From positions 243,355 to 265,730 of the forward strand of contig NW_008246135.1 of assembly GCF_000281045.1 (NCBI RefSeq): a DNA stretch of 22,376 nt, written 5' to 3'. Source of the stretch: Saprolegnia diclina VS20 (taxonomy: Eukaryota; Oomycota; Saprolegniomycetes; Saprolegniales; Saprolegniaceae). A program made the translations under genes and the position numbers. Positions 9,915 through 19,844 of the stretch are shown here, in pieces. Position 1 is the stretch's first letter. Each line of letters starts with the position of its first letter. The notes beneath the pieces are model-generated. The model was not told the DNA's origin. It saw only the letters and a list, made by a program, of their open reading frames with translations, and searched no databases.

Positions 9915-10388
9915 ATGAACTCCCTCCTCCGCACGATGCTCGCGACGATGGTCTTGAGCGCCATGACGACTGCTTCGGTCGATGTTCAAGATGGGTACGG
10001 CCAAGAAGCCAGCGAATACAGCCCCCAGACGAGCTACAACGGTGGTGGCGGCAACAAGTACGGCTTGCGTGGCGGGTATGGCCAGGGTTACGGCCAGGGC
10101 TACGGCGCGTCCAACTATGGCGGCGGTGGTTTGGGCGGCCGCGGCTATGGCGGCGCTGCCAGCTATGGTGCAGGCTATGGCATCGGCAACACGTACGGCG
10201 GCGGCAAGGGCGGTGCCAGCTACGGCCAGCGCTACAACCGCGGCTACGGTGTCGGCAACACGAACGGCGGTGGCAACACGTACGGTGAAGGACAAGGGTA
10301 CGATGGCGGCAACACGTACGGTGAAGGCCAGGGTTACGGCGCTGGAGCCAGCTATGGCGGGCTCGGTTCGAACCAGTACTTCCGCTAG
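9915..10388 (+). CDS. Glycine-rich secreted protein, copy 2
   Basis: Predicted 157-aa, intronless protein, mirror copy of the gene at 9140-9613. The signal peptide is followed by a Gly/Tyr/Gln/Asn-rich mature chain. GYGQGYGQGYG lies near residues 54-64. Two copies of the element NTYGEGQGY lie near the C-terminus, encoded by a 33-bp tandem repeat at about 10277-10342. The chain ends GGLGSNQYFR. Third positions are biased to G/C, and both other sense-frame and antisense readings stay open because of the repetitive composition. Role probably structural or adhesive outside the cell, by composition only. It is convergent with the D-lactate dehydrogenase gene 296 bp downstream. Confidence 0.9.
   Translation: MNSLLRTMLATMVLSAMTTASVDVQDGYGQEASEYSPQTSYNGGGGNKYGLRGGYGQGYGQGYGASNYGGGGLGGRGYGGAASYGAGYGIGNTYGGGKGGASYGQRYNRGYGVGNTNGGGNTYGEGQGYDGGNTYGEGQGYGAGASYGGLGSNQYFR
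10277..10342 (+). repeat. 33-bp coding tandem repeat inside glycine-rich gene
   Basis: Two adjacent 33-bp units encode NTYGEGQGYDG and NTYGEGQGYGA. The mirrored copy lies in the other gene at about 9186-9251. Such units are the likely route by which the protein changes length. Confidence 0.8.
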
Positions 10389-10439
10389 TGAGCCCAAGCT
10401 TACATTGCAACACTACGTGTACTATAAGCCGATAAGAAA

Positions 10440-10684
10440 ACTAGGATGCTACCACGAGCATTGAAATTCGAGACGGTTGAGGCCGATTCAGAGATATGAA
10501 ACCGACTGCCACTTTGCACTTTAGGCGCGACCGCACAAGATCGCTATCTTAAACTTCCTAGTCTCGCCTTGCTTTGGAAAAGATACCGGTAGCAATGTGG
10601 TGTGGACGAGAGCCGCTTACTAACTGCTAGTAGGTTGGGCACAAAACCTTCCGTCGAGTTGCAACAAAAAATACTATTTTCTAC
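10440..10684. other. Intergenic region between convergent 3' ends
   Basis: A 0.25-kb stretch between the glycine-rich gene and the D-lactate dehydrogenase stop codon. No coding signal or RNA gene is seen. It presumably contains both polyadenylation regions. Confidence 0.5.
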
Positions 10685-12386
10685 TTAGAACAGCTTGCTC
10701 GGGTTGAGAATGTTGTGCGGGTCGAGCGCGTGCTTGATGGTCTGCATCACATCGACGCTGTCGCCGTGCTCCATGCGGAGGTACTTAATCTTGCCCGACC
10801 CAATGCCGTGCTCACCCGTGCACGTGCCTTCGGCCGCCAGCGCCCGCTCGACCAATCGGTCGCTGAACTCGCGCACCTTGGGTTCGTCTTCGTGCAAGAA
10901 GGGCAGCATGACGTGGAAGTTGCCGTCGCCAACGTGGCCGACGATCGTGCCAACGAGCCCCGAGGCCTCCAAGTCGGCCTGCGTGTCGCCAATCACCTGC
11001 GTGAGGTTGCTCAGCGGCACACACACATCGGTCGAGAGCGCGCGACTGCCCGGCACCAAGTTCTAGCATTGCATATGAGACCTGCAACAAGAAACGAAGA
11101 AGGGTGTGTACCATGGTGGCATACCACGCCGAGTGGCGGGCCTTGAGGAGCTCCTTGCGGTCTTCTTCGGTCTCGGCCCAGCTCATGCGCTGCACTGAGT
11201 AGTCTTCCGCGAGCGCTTGGACCGTGCCCGTGTGGTGCGCAATTTCTTCCGGCGTCCCGTTGAGCTCAATCACGAGGCACGGCGACACAATGTTGTTGAG
11301 TTTCGAGTACTTGTTGGTGGCCTCGATCGCCTTGTGGTCCATGAGCTCCATGCGCGAGACCGGAATGCCCATCTGCATGATGACGGTGCACGTGTCGACC
11401 GCGTCTTGGATCGTCGGGAAGCTGCAGACCGCAATCTTGTGCGCTTCCGGGACACCCTGGAGGCGCAGCTCGACTTCGGTTACGACCGCCAGCGTGCCTT
11501 CCGAGCCGATCAAGAGGCGTGTGAGGTCATAGCCCGCCGACGACTTGCGCGCCCTAGCGAAAACAGCGCGTCAGTATCGACACGCAATGCATTGAGCGTT
11601 GTACTTGGAGCCGGTGCGGATGATGCGGCCGTCGGCCATGACTGCCGTGAGCCCGAGGACGTTCGACTTCATGTTGCCGTAGCTAATATACGAAGGTAAG
11701 CGATGCGACTACGACACGAGTTGCTCTTCGTACCGGACGGTCGTCGTGCCCGACGCGTTCGTGGCGACCATGCCACCGAGGGTCGCATCGGCACCAGGGT
11801 CCACGGGGAAGAATAGGCCCGTCGCGCGAAGCTCCGACTCGAGCTGGAGGCGCGTGACGCCGCACTGGACGCGGCAGCTCATGTTCTCTTGCTCGACCTG
11901 CAGACGTCTCGCGTTAGCTCCACCAAGTGATGCGTGATGTGCGTACCGAGAGAATCGACTTCATGTTGGTCAAATCGAGCGCAATACCGCCGTGGAGCGC
12001 CGAGATGTGGCCTTCGAGCGACGAGCCAGCGCCAAACGGAATGATCGGCGTCTTGGTCGCCGAGCAGAGCTTGAGGATCGTCGAGACCTCCTCGGTGCTG
12101 TCGGCGTAAACGACAACGTCGGGCGGGCACGGCGCGTGGTACGACTCGTCCGTACCGTGGTGCTATACATGACAAGAGGCAGCGTGAGGCGGCGCGCGTG
12201 GGCGAGCATATAGCGTACCTCGCGCACCGAGGCAGCGGTCGAGACGCGGTCGCCAAAGAGCTCCTTCAGCGTGGCGAGCGTCTCGGCCGACACGGCGCGG
12301 TGCTCGTACGGGCCGCCCTCGGCCGAGAAGCAGCGGCGCGCGACCGAAGAGCGCTTGGAGATGGCGGCAAGAGACCGGGCCAGCAT
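10685..12386 (-). CDS. DLD: Mitochondrial FAD-dependent D-lactate dehydrogenase (cytochrome), six exons
   Basis: Oxidises D-lactate to pyruvate using FAD and passes the electrons to cytochrome c. Exons on the minus strand are 12386-12219, 12162-11947, 11897-11734, 11682-11605, 11553-11112 and 11062-10685. The five introns (49-56 bp) all start GTAC and end AG, and splicing gives an uninterrupted 481-aa protein, the usual length for the family. The N-terminus ([21 protein letters not shown]) is a mitochondrial presequence. An upstream in-frame ATG at 12434 precedes a candidate initiator and is less likely. FAD-binding signatures are [11 protein letters not shown] (98-108) and [16 protein letters not shown] (155-170), with [13 protein letters not shown] at 210-222. 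The C-terminal domain has STDVCVP (366-372), the metal-binding HVGDGNFH (399-406) and GEHGIGSGK (439-447). All key motifs are present. Confidence 0.96.
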
Positions 12387-13230
12387 CGTCGTCCGTCGAG
12401 TTGCGAGCGAAATGCAAAATACCTCAAAGGGCAATCTCGCGACGCCATCCGGATATCCAGTACCGGATGGATTTTACATAGAGACGCAAGTGGCACATCC
12501 TGCTCGCACCCAAACGACTGTCCGGCACCATGGTCGGACGAAGGTGTCGGATCAGGTGGGGCTGCCTCTTGAGGAAGGTCGCGTCGAGTCTCGTATGCCT
12601 GCGGGGAGCAAGCCCGAGCTACCTCGTTGGCGACGCAGGAAGCAACAAATAAGCCTACAAGAACTTATTGTTTCCTATATTCGTTCGCAGCCGACCGTCC
12701 AACGGGGACACAATTCCGTGGAAACGTTGTTCGTGTAGCGCTCCCATACGTCAAGGTCGGACGCCTTCATTTGCGATCGACGCAGCGACATGGGGTGGTC
12801 ATTCTGCCACTTTTTTGCATTGGGTGACCGTAAAATCAAGAAATTTGCGGTTTTTCGCAGATTCGATCGAGAAGGTTCGTGCGGCGCCACTTCGTTTGGC
12901 TACTCCGACGTCGGTTGGCGCGCTTCTTGCAGGTGTCGTGGATTGGTAGTAAAAGTATGTGGTTTCTGACTGCGCAGGAGCTTTGAGGTTCGTCTTCGCC
13001 CATCCGGTTTCGGAAGCTCAAGGTCGGACTTGACCCTCTGCAAAGCATGCTTCATCAGCCAATCCGAGCGCGCCTCGTCGAACGAATATAGCCAATCAAG
13101 TTCGAGCACACCCGATCTTTCGGGAAACGCCGCCATTTGCGCTGGTCTGCGATGTACTCGCGCAACCCGAGCCTGTTCTTCTCAGACCTTCCGGCGGGTG
13201 CGTCTCTACGCGCTAAGATCTGTGTGGCAT
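12387..13230. promoter_or_regulatory. Divergent intergenic region between DLD and the large IQ gene
   Basis: About 0.8 kb between two divergent genes. On the minus strand, GCATTTCGC (about 12408-12416) sits some 25-30 nt before the DLD ATG and resembles an initiator. Two CCAAT words on the plus strand (13059-13063 and 13092-13096) lie 130-170 bp before the proposed start of the IQ gene and may be CCAAT boxes. No coding exon is supported. Confidence 0.4.
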
Positions 13231-16200
13231 ATGCTGACTGTGCAGGCCTCACGTCGGCTCAAGACAACGACGTCGTATGTACCCAATTCATTGGTATCTC
13301 TACAGTGTAGGTAGGGGGAGCGCGACGCGACACCGCATGCGCTACCGTCGTCCAAGCTGCGTATTGCCAAGCTCATCAAAGCGCAGCAAGGCCCGTGGAA
13401 GCGGCCAGAGCGGCTTGAGCACGACGATGCTCCACCGCCGTCGTTTCCAACCCTTGCTGAGCTCGCAGCGCGGAAGAAGCAACCGCCGAGCATCGAGACA
13501 CACACGTTGGCCGCCAAGCGCAGAGTGTACGGCCTCGGTCCCAAGCTAGCGCTCAAGTATGGCAAAGCGCCCTTGGCAGCAATCAAATCAGAGAAGGACG
13601 ACCTCGAGCACCTCCGCGTACACGACGCTCCGCATTCGCTATGGCTCACGCGGGAAATGGCTAGAGTTCCATGCATCGCGTGGGCAAGAATCTCCCGATC
13701 CAGTTTTTGAAGGCGTCCAAACACACGGACTTTGCGAAGCGCATGGCCACCGAGACCGTTGTCCGCATCGTCTCGGCCAACTTTGAGCTCGCACGGCGCC
13801 GCGCCTTTGGCATGTGGCAGGTTCTCTTATCAATGCGATAGTACCGTGGACGCATTCGTAGTCTCAACGCTACTAACTCGTAGACATTTACAGACGCCCA
13901 CCGCACCCGCGAGCATGCGTTCAAGCGCCATCGTCTCGAGCAACTTGCAGGTTTCACGCGGGCGCATTGCATGTCACCAACGATACCAATAGGTCTGGCG
14001 CGCATTTTGTTCTTGTTGCAGACAAACGTCGAGCGCCGCTCTCGATACATTCTAACCGCTTGGGCGACCGAAGCCAAAGCGCGGACGCGTGCCATTCATA
14101 CCTTTCACGCGATTCGAATTCAGTGTGCGTGGCGGCAAGCCATGGCGCGGCGGCTGCGCCACCGTCTCTACTGTGCCCATTTGGCAGCCTGCCAGCGACA
14201 CAGCGCTATTCACTCGCAGCGGTAATACCTATTGCTACCGTCGACAGCCGCAAACCGCTGCCTAGATTGGTGCGAGGATTCCTCGCGCGGCGCGAGTTTC
14301 GTCGCCGTCAAGTCGCCAAACAAGAGTCCATGGCAGCCTTGCAAATCCAGCGTGCTTACCACAACCAAGTCCTCTACCGCGCGTATCGACGCCAAAAACA
14401 GAGTCGCGCGGGTGCGCTGCTGCAGCGCGTGTACCGCGGCCATCGTGGCCGCGTTATCGCGCTTGGTCGTCGTGCTGCGCTCGCCCAGTGTGCCACCAGC
14501 TATGTTGTCGAGCAGCTGCTTCCGACCGCCGGCGCCAACGCATGCCGACGCATCGTGAGTGCCCACTGCATCCAGCGCTGTGTGCGGCACGCGACTGCAC
14601 GCTCCAACTACACCTGTGCCTACCCGAAGCTGCATGCGCGCCGCCGGTACTTTCCCACATTTCGCATCCAGGTACCCTATATTGTCCATGGTATATGGGC
14701 ATTTCTTTTATTCAACTAGCGCACGTGGCACGTCTTTCGGTCCACACAGCTTGCGACAGTCGTGCGCCGTCTCGTGCAGGGTCTCTGGGCGGTGCAAGGA
14801 CGGCTATCTTGCAAGTTCGCCTACCGAGATGCCCGGCGCGTCGAACGAGCGCAACGCCGCGCGGCGATCGCGATCCAACGCATGTGCCGTGGCCACCTCG
14901 CCCGACGGCGCGTGCAGCCGCTCATTGACGCCCGGCTCAATGCGCTCGTCCAGTCGCTTCCACCGGGCTTTGTCGTCTCGCCGACCATACTGCGCGGCCG
15001 GGGGACGCAAGCGATGGCGCAGCTCGAGCAACAAGTGCAGAAATGGCGCGGGCGGAATGCGGTGACGCTTCAGCGTGTCTACCGCGGCCACGTGGGCCGT
15101 CACGTGGCCAAGCGCGTACGAATTGCGTGGTGCCACCTCCTTAGCGTGCTCAACTGCCCCGTCCACGCGTTTCTTCGACGTCAGCTCGGTCGTCGCGTCC
15201 GGGTATGTCCCTACACCGCTCGTGTCATTTAGAGACTTGTAAATGGTGGTGGCTAGGCCCGCTGGGCGCGCAAGCGACACGCGCGTTTTAACAAAGCCTT
15301 TTTAGCGTGGAAGGGCATTGCCCGCGCGCTCCAGCACGTCCACTTGCTACGGTCGTCGGCGCGGCTTCGGCAACTCGCCAACTGGCATTTTGAAAAAGTG
15401 CTGCGCAAGAAAACACTGCGGCGGTGGCAGATTGGGCTTGTGCGGCAGCGCGAAATGCGCTTCAAGAAGCGCGTTGCGCAGTCCCACGCGTCGCTCTCGC
15501 GACAGACCAAAGCCTTCCAGGTGTGTTGAGAACTCGATACGTCGAGAATTGACGCACGTGGGTAGCGCTTGTACGACCACGGACTTGCGGCCATTGTTCA
15601 CGAAAGGGTCTCGATGCTGCAGTACAAGGTGATGTTTGTGCGCGCGTGGCGCCTCCATACGATTCAAATGCGCCACATACGGGCCATGGAGGCGCGGTAC
15701 CACGCTCGGCTATCGACCGCCATGCTGGACCAGTGGCGCACAGTGTACATCTGGGATCATCTGGTGCAAGGCCTTGCGCGACGGCAGCGCGAGGCGTCGT
15801 CGCAACGCTCGCATCTGCGCGCCCTGCTCACGTACGTCGCTCGGCAACAGGCAGGTATGTTGCATTTTAGTACGCGTACGAGTATGCGAGGACACTATGC
15901 ACATGACATGTTGTCTAGTTGCGGCGCAATGGCGCCGACGCGGGCAGCAGCGTGGCCTTTCGAAATGGGTTACGGCGCGGGCGTGGACGCTATTGACCAA
16001 CGACCAAGTCGCGCGGGCCCATCGATTTCGCGCGCGCCACATTGTGCGTCGGTGGCGGCAGCTCCGCAGCGTTCAAGAGACCGCTATGGCGCTCCGCACC
16101 AAGGTCCATGCGTTTGCCACTGTCCACGGACAGCGGCGCGCGCTCGTCAACTGGCTCGTGTACACAGACGAAGCCCGCGCGTACCACGTTTTGTATACAA

Positions 16201-19200
16201 AAGCGCAGAGTCTCTTCAAGCGCACGCACGTTGCGAAAGCCTTTGCCGAGTGGTTTCAGCTCTGGGCCGAGACCGCCGGCGAGCGTCGCATCTACTTTGC
16301 AAAGCTTGTGCAGCGTCTCTGGCGCGGCAAGCTCAGTCGGCGCCGCTTTACGCAAGCCCGCGCTTTAGAGGACTACAAGGTACAACACACGATCCAAGCA
16401 TCAAGATATCAAGATCTTATTGTATGTAACTTGCTCACTAGGTGGCGCGGCGCATCGAGCTCGGCACTGACATTCCGCAGTTGGAACCAGACGCGATCCA
16501 GGCGCTGGTGACTCCGGCATTGCGCAGCAAGGAGTGGGTGCTACTTCTCGCCTACTTGCCGTGGACAGCACCGTCGCCGCGCATGTACAATGCATTTGCG
16601 ACGGTCGCGACTTCGTACTATAAGAACAAACGTATTGCGTTTGGCTGCGTCGACGCCACGCAGCGGGACGCGTCGTACGTTGCAGTATTGTTTCAATGTA
16701 TCGAGTCACCCGATACGTCACGTGTCTAGAAAAAGCATTGCATCCAAGTACCAGCTCGAGGACGCGATGCTACCGCGGCTGCTTGTGTTTTGGCAAGGGC
16801 GTGGACCCGACACGCCGGCGCAGCGCGATCCTGCGCGGCGTATCACGCGCCGATTTACCGCCGTCCAACTGCACTACCCGCACCCGCTCTTGCAGACACA
16901 GGAGCTCCACGCATGGGTACGACGTCTCTTGTCCACTAGCCGCGAATGCACAGCGATTGATCTCCAAGCCGATTGGCGCCGGTTCCTCGTGCGGCTTCGG
17001 CGCTACTACCGGCGTCAAATCTGCCGCCGCGACGCGATCGTCCGCGTCGTACTCTGGTTTGTTCAGCGTCGGCGGGCGCGCCGGCGCCGGAACGCCACCA
17101 AGCTCCAGCGTTGGTACCGTCGGCGAAAAGAGCAAATCGCTGCGTATGCGCGCGTCGTGGCGTCCATGGCCGCGTACCGCAGGCCGATCGTGGCGTTTCA
17201 GCGCACCCTTCGGCGGCATTATTGCCGACGCCAGTTTCGTCGCGCCATGTACAGTATTGTCATTTCATAGTTGTCGACGATCGATTTGGTGCTAGGGATG
17301 AAAAACATGCCACCGTTGATAAGTACCCCCACGCGCCGCTGTGCTTGACGTGCGAGTGCGCGGTTGGCGTGCTCAAGTGCATCGACTGCAACGAGCCGTA
17401 CTGCGATGCATGCTTTGGCGTGTACCACAGCAGCGGCCATCGCGCCAGCCATCGAAGTAAACTGATCGACTTTATCGCGATGCACGCCAACGACCCAATG
17501 TGTGCCGACTGCCTTGTCGACCGGCCGCAGCGAGTCTGCAAGGTGCATTGATACCTTTGGTCTAGATCAAGAGGCGTAATGTGATGTAGAGCTGTAAAAA
17601 AGGTCTGTGCGGACAGTGCCACAACAAGACGCACACTATCGCGTCGGGTGCGCAGACGCATGTGTACACGCGGGCGCGTGTGCTCTTGAAGACATTCGAG
17701 CGCGCCCACAAGACGACCGCCAAGACGAGTGCGGTGATGCACCGCAAACTTGAGAAAAAGCGAGCAACGTTGCTTCTGACCGAGACAGCCCACGAGATTA
17801 TGCTCTCGCAACACTGGATGTCGTTCACTCAAAGAGAGGCGGCGCGTGTTGCGACCGAGGCGGCGACCAAAAAAGAAGCCGACCGCGCGGCTGCACTGGC
17901 GTATGCGATGGCGCAGTTGGAACAGCCTGTGCTCGACGCGTTCGAAATCTACGACCCGGACCACGGAGGCTACGTCGGGGCCGGGGAGCTCGCTATGCTT
18001 TTGCGCAACGAGCTCTGCATTCCGCTGACCAAGAAGCAGCTTGCCATGGGCATGCGCGCCATCGACCAAGACGGCAACGGCCGATTCGGTACAGTTGCGT
18101 GTTCCTATTATTTGACAAGCTTGTCTTTATAGAGTGGCGCGAAATTTGCGCTTGGCTGGCGGAAATCGCGGTCGACCACAAGCTCGACGGTACGCCAACT
18201 TGGTTTTTCGTGTTTATTTGTCTTTTATTCATTTTTATTCATGAGTTATTCGCGTTTTCATCCCAAATTGCGGCTTTTTAGGTCGTCTCGATGCGCTTCG
18301 ACGCAAGAAGCTTCACGTACAAAAAGACTATCGCAATCTGCAACGAAAAATCCGAAAGTGGAAGACTTCGGTCTTTCCGGCGCGCAAAAAGCGCATCCGC
18401 ACGGTGCCCGGGTTTCCCGACGTACCGCAATTGCACCCTCTCGACGACTTTCAAAGCAAAAAGGCCGTCTTCTATCGCTTTCTTAGCGCGGGTAGAGCAA
18501 CATGAACTCGGCCAAAGCCTGCCCACGAGTATTGTCTTGTGTAGAATTCGGCATGAAGTGGATCCTCCAAGACGTCCACGAGATCGACTTGGCCAATCAA
18601 ATGGCGGTGTTTGCGTCAACGTTTGTGTTGCGCTGGAACCGCGGACAACTGAATTTCGAGTACTACTACGACGGCGTGACGTTCGAACATGACAATACCA
18701 TTTGGAAGCAAGTGTGGCAAGAAACGGACCGCAAGTACACGTTTACCAATGTGGCCGATGGCAGCGAGCATTTCGCCGATCCGCGCAAAGTTGAAATGCT
18801 CTTTGCTCAAGCACGCGAAGCGTTCGGGGAGGTCGATACGGACGGGTACGCGTGCTTGATTATTCCATTAGTATATTAGACGATCTGGGTAGATCCGGCC
18901 AAATTGACGTGCTCGAGCTCTACCATTTACTCAACCACAACCTCTGTGAGCCCGTGACGATGGATCAAGCGCGTACGATCATGGAGAGCATTGATAAAGA
19001 CGCAAGTGGCGCCATTGGTACCGTATTTTTGAGGCTCCTGACGATATAATTGGTGCCGGTGTCCTAGATTTCAACGAGTTTTACACTTGGTACGCCTCGG
19101 AAAACAGCCAGCAATGCCCCAAATCGATGCAGCACCGCGGGCTCCGAACCGCGCTTCGCACGCGACGGCATGCCAAGCGCATCGGTACACGCTTCTGTGC

Positions 19201-19844
19201 TCGTTTCTGTGTGCAAAACAAGCTGTGTAGTCACGACCAGCTACAAGAAAGGGCTCGCGACAAGCAAGTCGGTTGTTCAATCCGTCCAGAACCGGATCGA
19301 AGCGCAGCGTCTCGCCAAAGCATGCGAGGGCGCCGACCCCGAAATGGTCGAGCTCCTCATTGAGGTTCGCAAGACATGATTGGATTGTAGTTTTACTATC
19401 TTTGCGACTAGGGATTTGACAAACCCATGGTTCATAAAGCGCTCATGCTGGCTCAAAACGACGTCAACAAGGTGGTCGTTGTTTGCGCAGGATGGAAGCG
19501 ACATCGTCACATTAGGCGCGGACGTGGCTCCGGCAGCGCAAGGAGGAGGCCGAGCTCGACGCCAAGCAGCGAAAAGAAGCGCGCCAGAAGCGACGCAATG
19601 CCCAACTGCGGGGGCTGCATGCAGCCCATTCGACGGCCAAAGAGGGGCTCGTTGGTATCGCCAAGGCCATAAAATTGCTCATTTTTGGTGACAAACCCAA
19701 CCACGACGACGAGGTGCAACCGTGTCCATACGTTGGCATACGAAACACACGGGTCGTCTCTAGGTGGCGATGATTCTGCGCGACTTGCAACTCGACGTCA
19801 ACCGCGCGGAAGGCATCGTGCGAGACACGATCGAAAACAGTTAG
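13231..19844 (+). CDS. Giant multidomain protein: SFI1/IQ helices, thioredoxin-like fold, B-box-like zinc region, EF-hands, UBA-like domain
   Basis: Reconstructed gene of about 23 exons and roughly 1,800 codons. Proposed exons: 13231-13278, 13315-13617, 13665-13820, 13884-13950, 14022-14221, 14266-14671, 14720-15202, 15257-15520, 15566-15854, 15919-16379, 16442-16674, 16730-17248, 17296-17542, 17617-18088, 18133-18189, 18282-18491, 18545-18845, 18893-19017, 19068-19184, 19231-19364, 19412-19471, 19516-19713, 19764-19844 (TAG). From 14022 to the stop every junction is GT-AG and in phase, which argues for one gene. Weak points are the start (first intron only 36 bp), the exon 4/5 junction (13950-14022, phases disagree) and the acceptor near 17616. 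Calmodulin/centrin-binding helices plus EF-hands suggest a calcium-responsive scaffold of the centriole, flagellar base or cytoskeleton. This is inference, and I recognise no named orthologue. Confidence 0.85.
14022..16379 (+). other. SFI1-like and IQ-motif helical region of the large protein
   Basis: Basic, Trp-rich helices repeat through exons 14022-16379. IQ-type calmodulin-binding motifs include IRIQCAWRQAMARR (about 14118), LLQRVYRGHRGR (about 14415), IAIQRMCRGHLARRR (about 14867), TLQRVYRGHVGRHVAKR (about 15064) and LVQRLWRGKLSRRRF (about 16308). Between about 15257 and 16290 the spacing changes to SFI1-like units with the pattern hydrophobic-x2-W (AFLAWKG, LRRWQIG, FVRAWRLH, MLDQWRT, IVRRWRQL, ALVNWLV, AFAEWFQLW). 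In known families such helices bind calmodulin or centrin light chains. Confidence 0.8.
16442..16820 (+). other. Thioredoxin-like domain lacking the CxxC motif
   Basis: Exons 16442-16674 and 16730 onward, joined through a 55-bp GTAC...TAG intron, encode a thioredoxin-fold pattern: strand WVLLLAYLPW, helix YNAFATVATSYYKNK, strand IAFGCVDATQRD, helix KSIASKYQLED, and AMLPRLLVFWQG, where the Pro sits at the cis-proline position. The active-site segment reads PWTAPSPRMY with no cysteines, so it should be redox-inactive and act as a binding or structural module. Confidence 0.65.
16960..17248 (+). other. Second basic IQ-type helical segment
   Basis: After the thioredoxin-like domain the chain returns to Arg-rich helices: DWRRFLVRLRRYYRRQ, the IQ-like TKLQRWYRRRKEQ (about 17098-17136) and VAFQRTLRRHYCRRQFRRAM up to the exon end at 17248. 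This places the redox-type fold as an insertion between two calmodulin-binding stretches. Confidence 0.65.
17296..17660 (+). other. B-box-like zinc-binding region
   Basis: The exon 17296-17542 encodes CLTCECAVGVLKCIDCNEPYC (split here: CLTCEC, then KCIDCNEPYCDACF, then HSSGHRASHR), a C/H pattern typical of B-box zinc fingers. It continues MCADCLVDRPQRVCK and, after the next intron, CHNKTH, suggesting a second Cys/His cluster. The intron between them has a donor at 17543. The acceptor at 17616 is chosen because it keeps the frame. B-boxes mediate protein-protein contacts and oligomerisation in known proteins. Confidence 0.7.
17940..19130 (+). other. Two pairs of EF-hand calcium-binding loops
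   Basis: Four canonical 12-residue loops are present: DPDHGGYVGAGE (17953-17988), DQDGNGRFEWRE (18064-18088 continued from 18133), DTDGSGQIDVLE (18835-18845 continued from 18893) and DKDASGAIDFNE (18993-19017 continued from 19068). All keep acidic positions 1 and 3, Gly at 6 and Glu at 12, so calcium binding is expected. The pairs are separated by about 190 residues that include a WW-like stretch (WKQVWQETDRKYTFTNV) lacking the second Trp. Introns split loops 2, 3 and 4. Confidence 0.88.
19330..19844 (+). other. UBA-like domain and C-terminus of the large protein
   Basis: Across three exons (19231-19364, 19412-19471, 19516-19713) the spliced chain reads PEMVELLIE, GFDKPMVHKALMLAQNDVNK, ARTWLRQRK. 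The pattern L-x-x-x-GF-x(4)-V-x-KAL-x(4)-NDVN-A-x-x-WL is that of a ubiquitin-associated (UBA) domain, with Glu replacing the Met of the usual MGF. A charged coiled-coil-like helix follows (EEAELDAKQRKEARQKRR), then a short tail ending VRDTIENS and TAG at 19842-19844. Confidence 0.7.

Larger units (their letters stand above)
9863..10439. repeat. Right arm of 577-bp inverted repeat
   Basis: Reverse-complement partner of 9089-9665 and identical in length. The six mismatches cluster: five fall in the first third of the gene and its leader and one in the 3'UTR, leaving the central 0.4 kb identical. That pattern suits recent duplication or continuing gene conversion. The palindrome could form a cruciform or a hairpin during replication. 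Confidence 0.95.

Noticed and set aside
9115-10464. Open frames of 122-191 codons in other frames of the glycine-rich genes (Arg/Cys/His-rich or Ala/Val-rich)
   Set aside because: They are alternate readings of the same repetitive DNA and occur symmetrically in both arms. The signal-peptide frame is the coherent one.
13967-14719. 250-codon open frame overlapping exons 5-6 of the large gene
   Set aside because: Only its second half (from about 14266) is the true frame. The first part is an out-of-frame reading of the exon carrying IRIQCAWRQAMARR.
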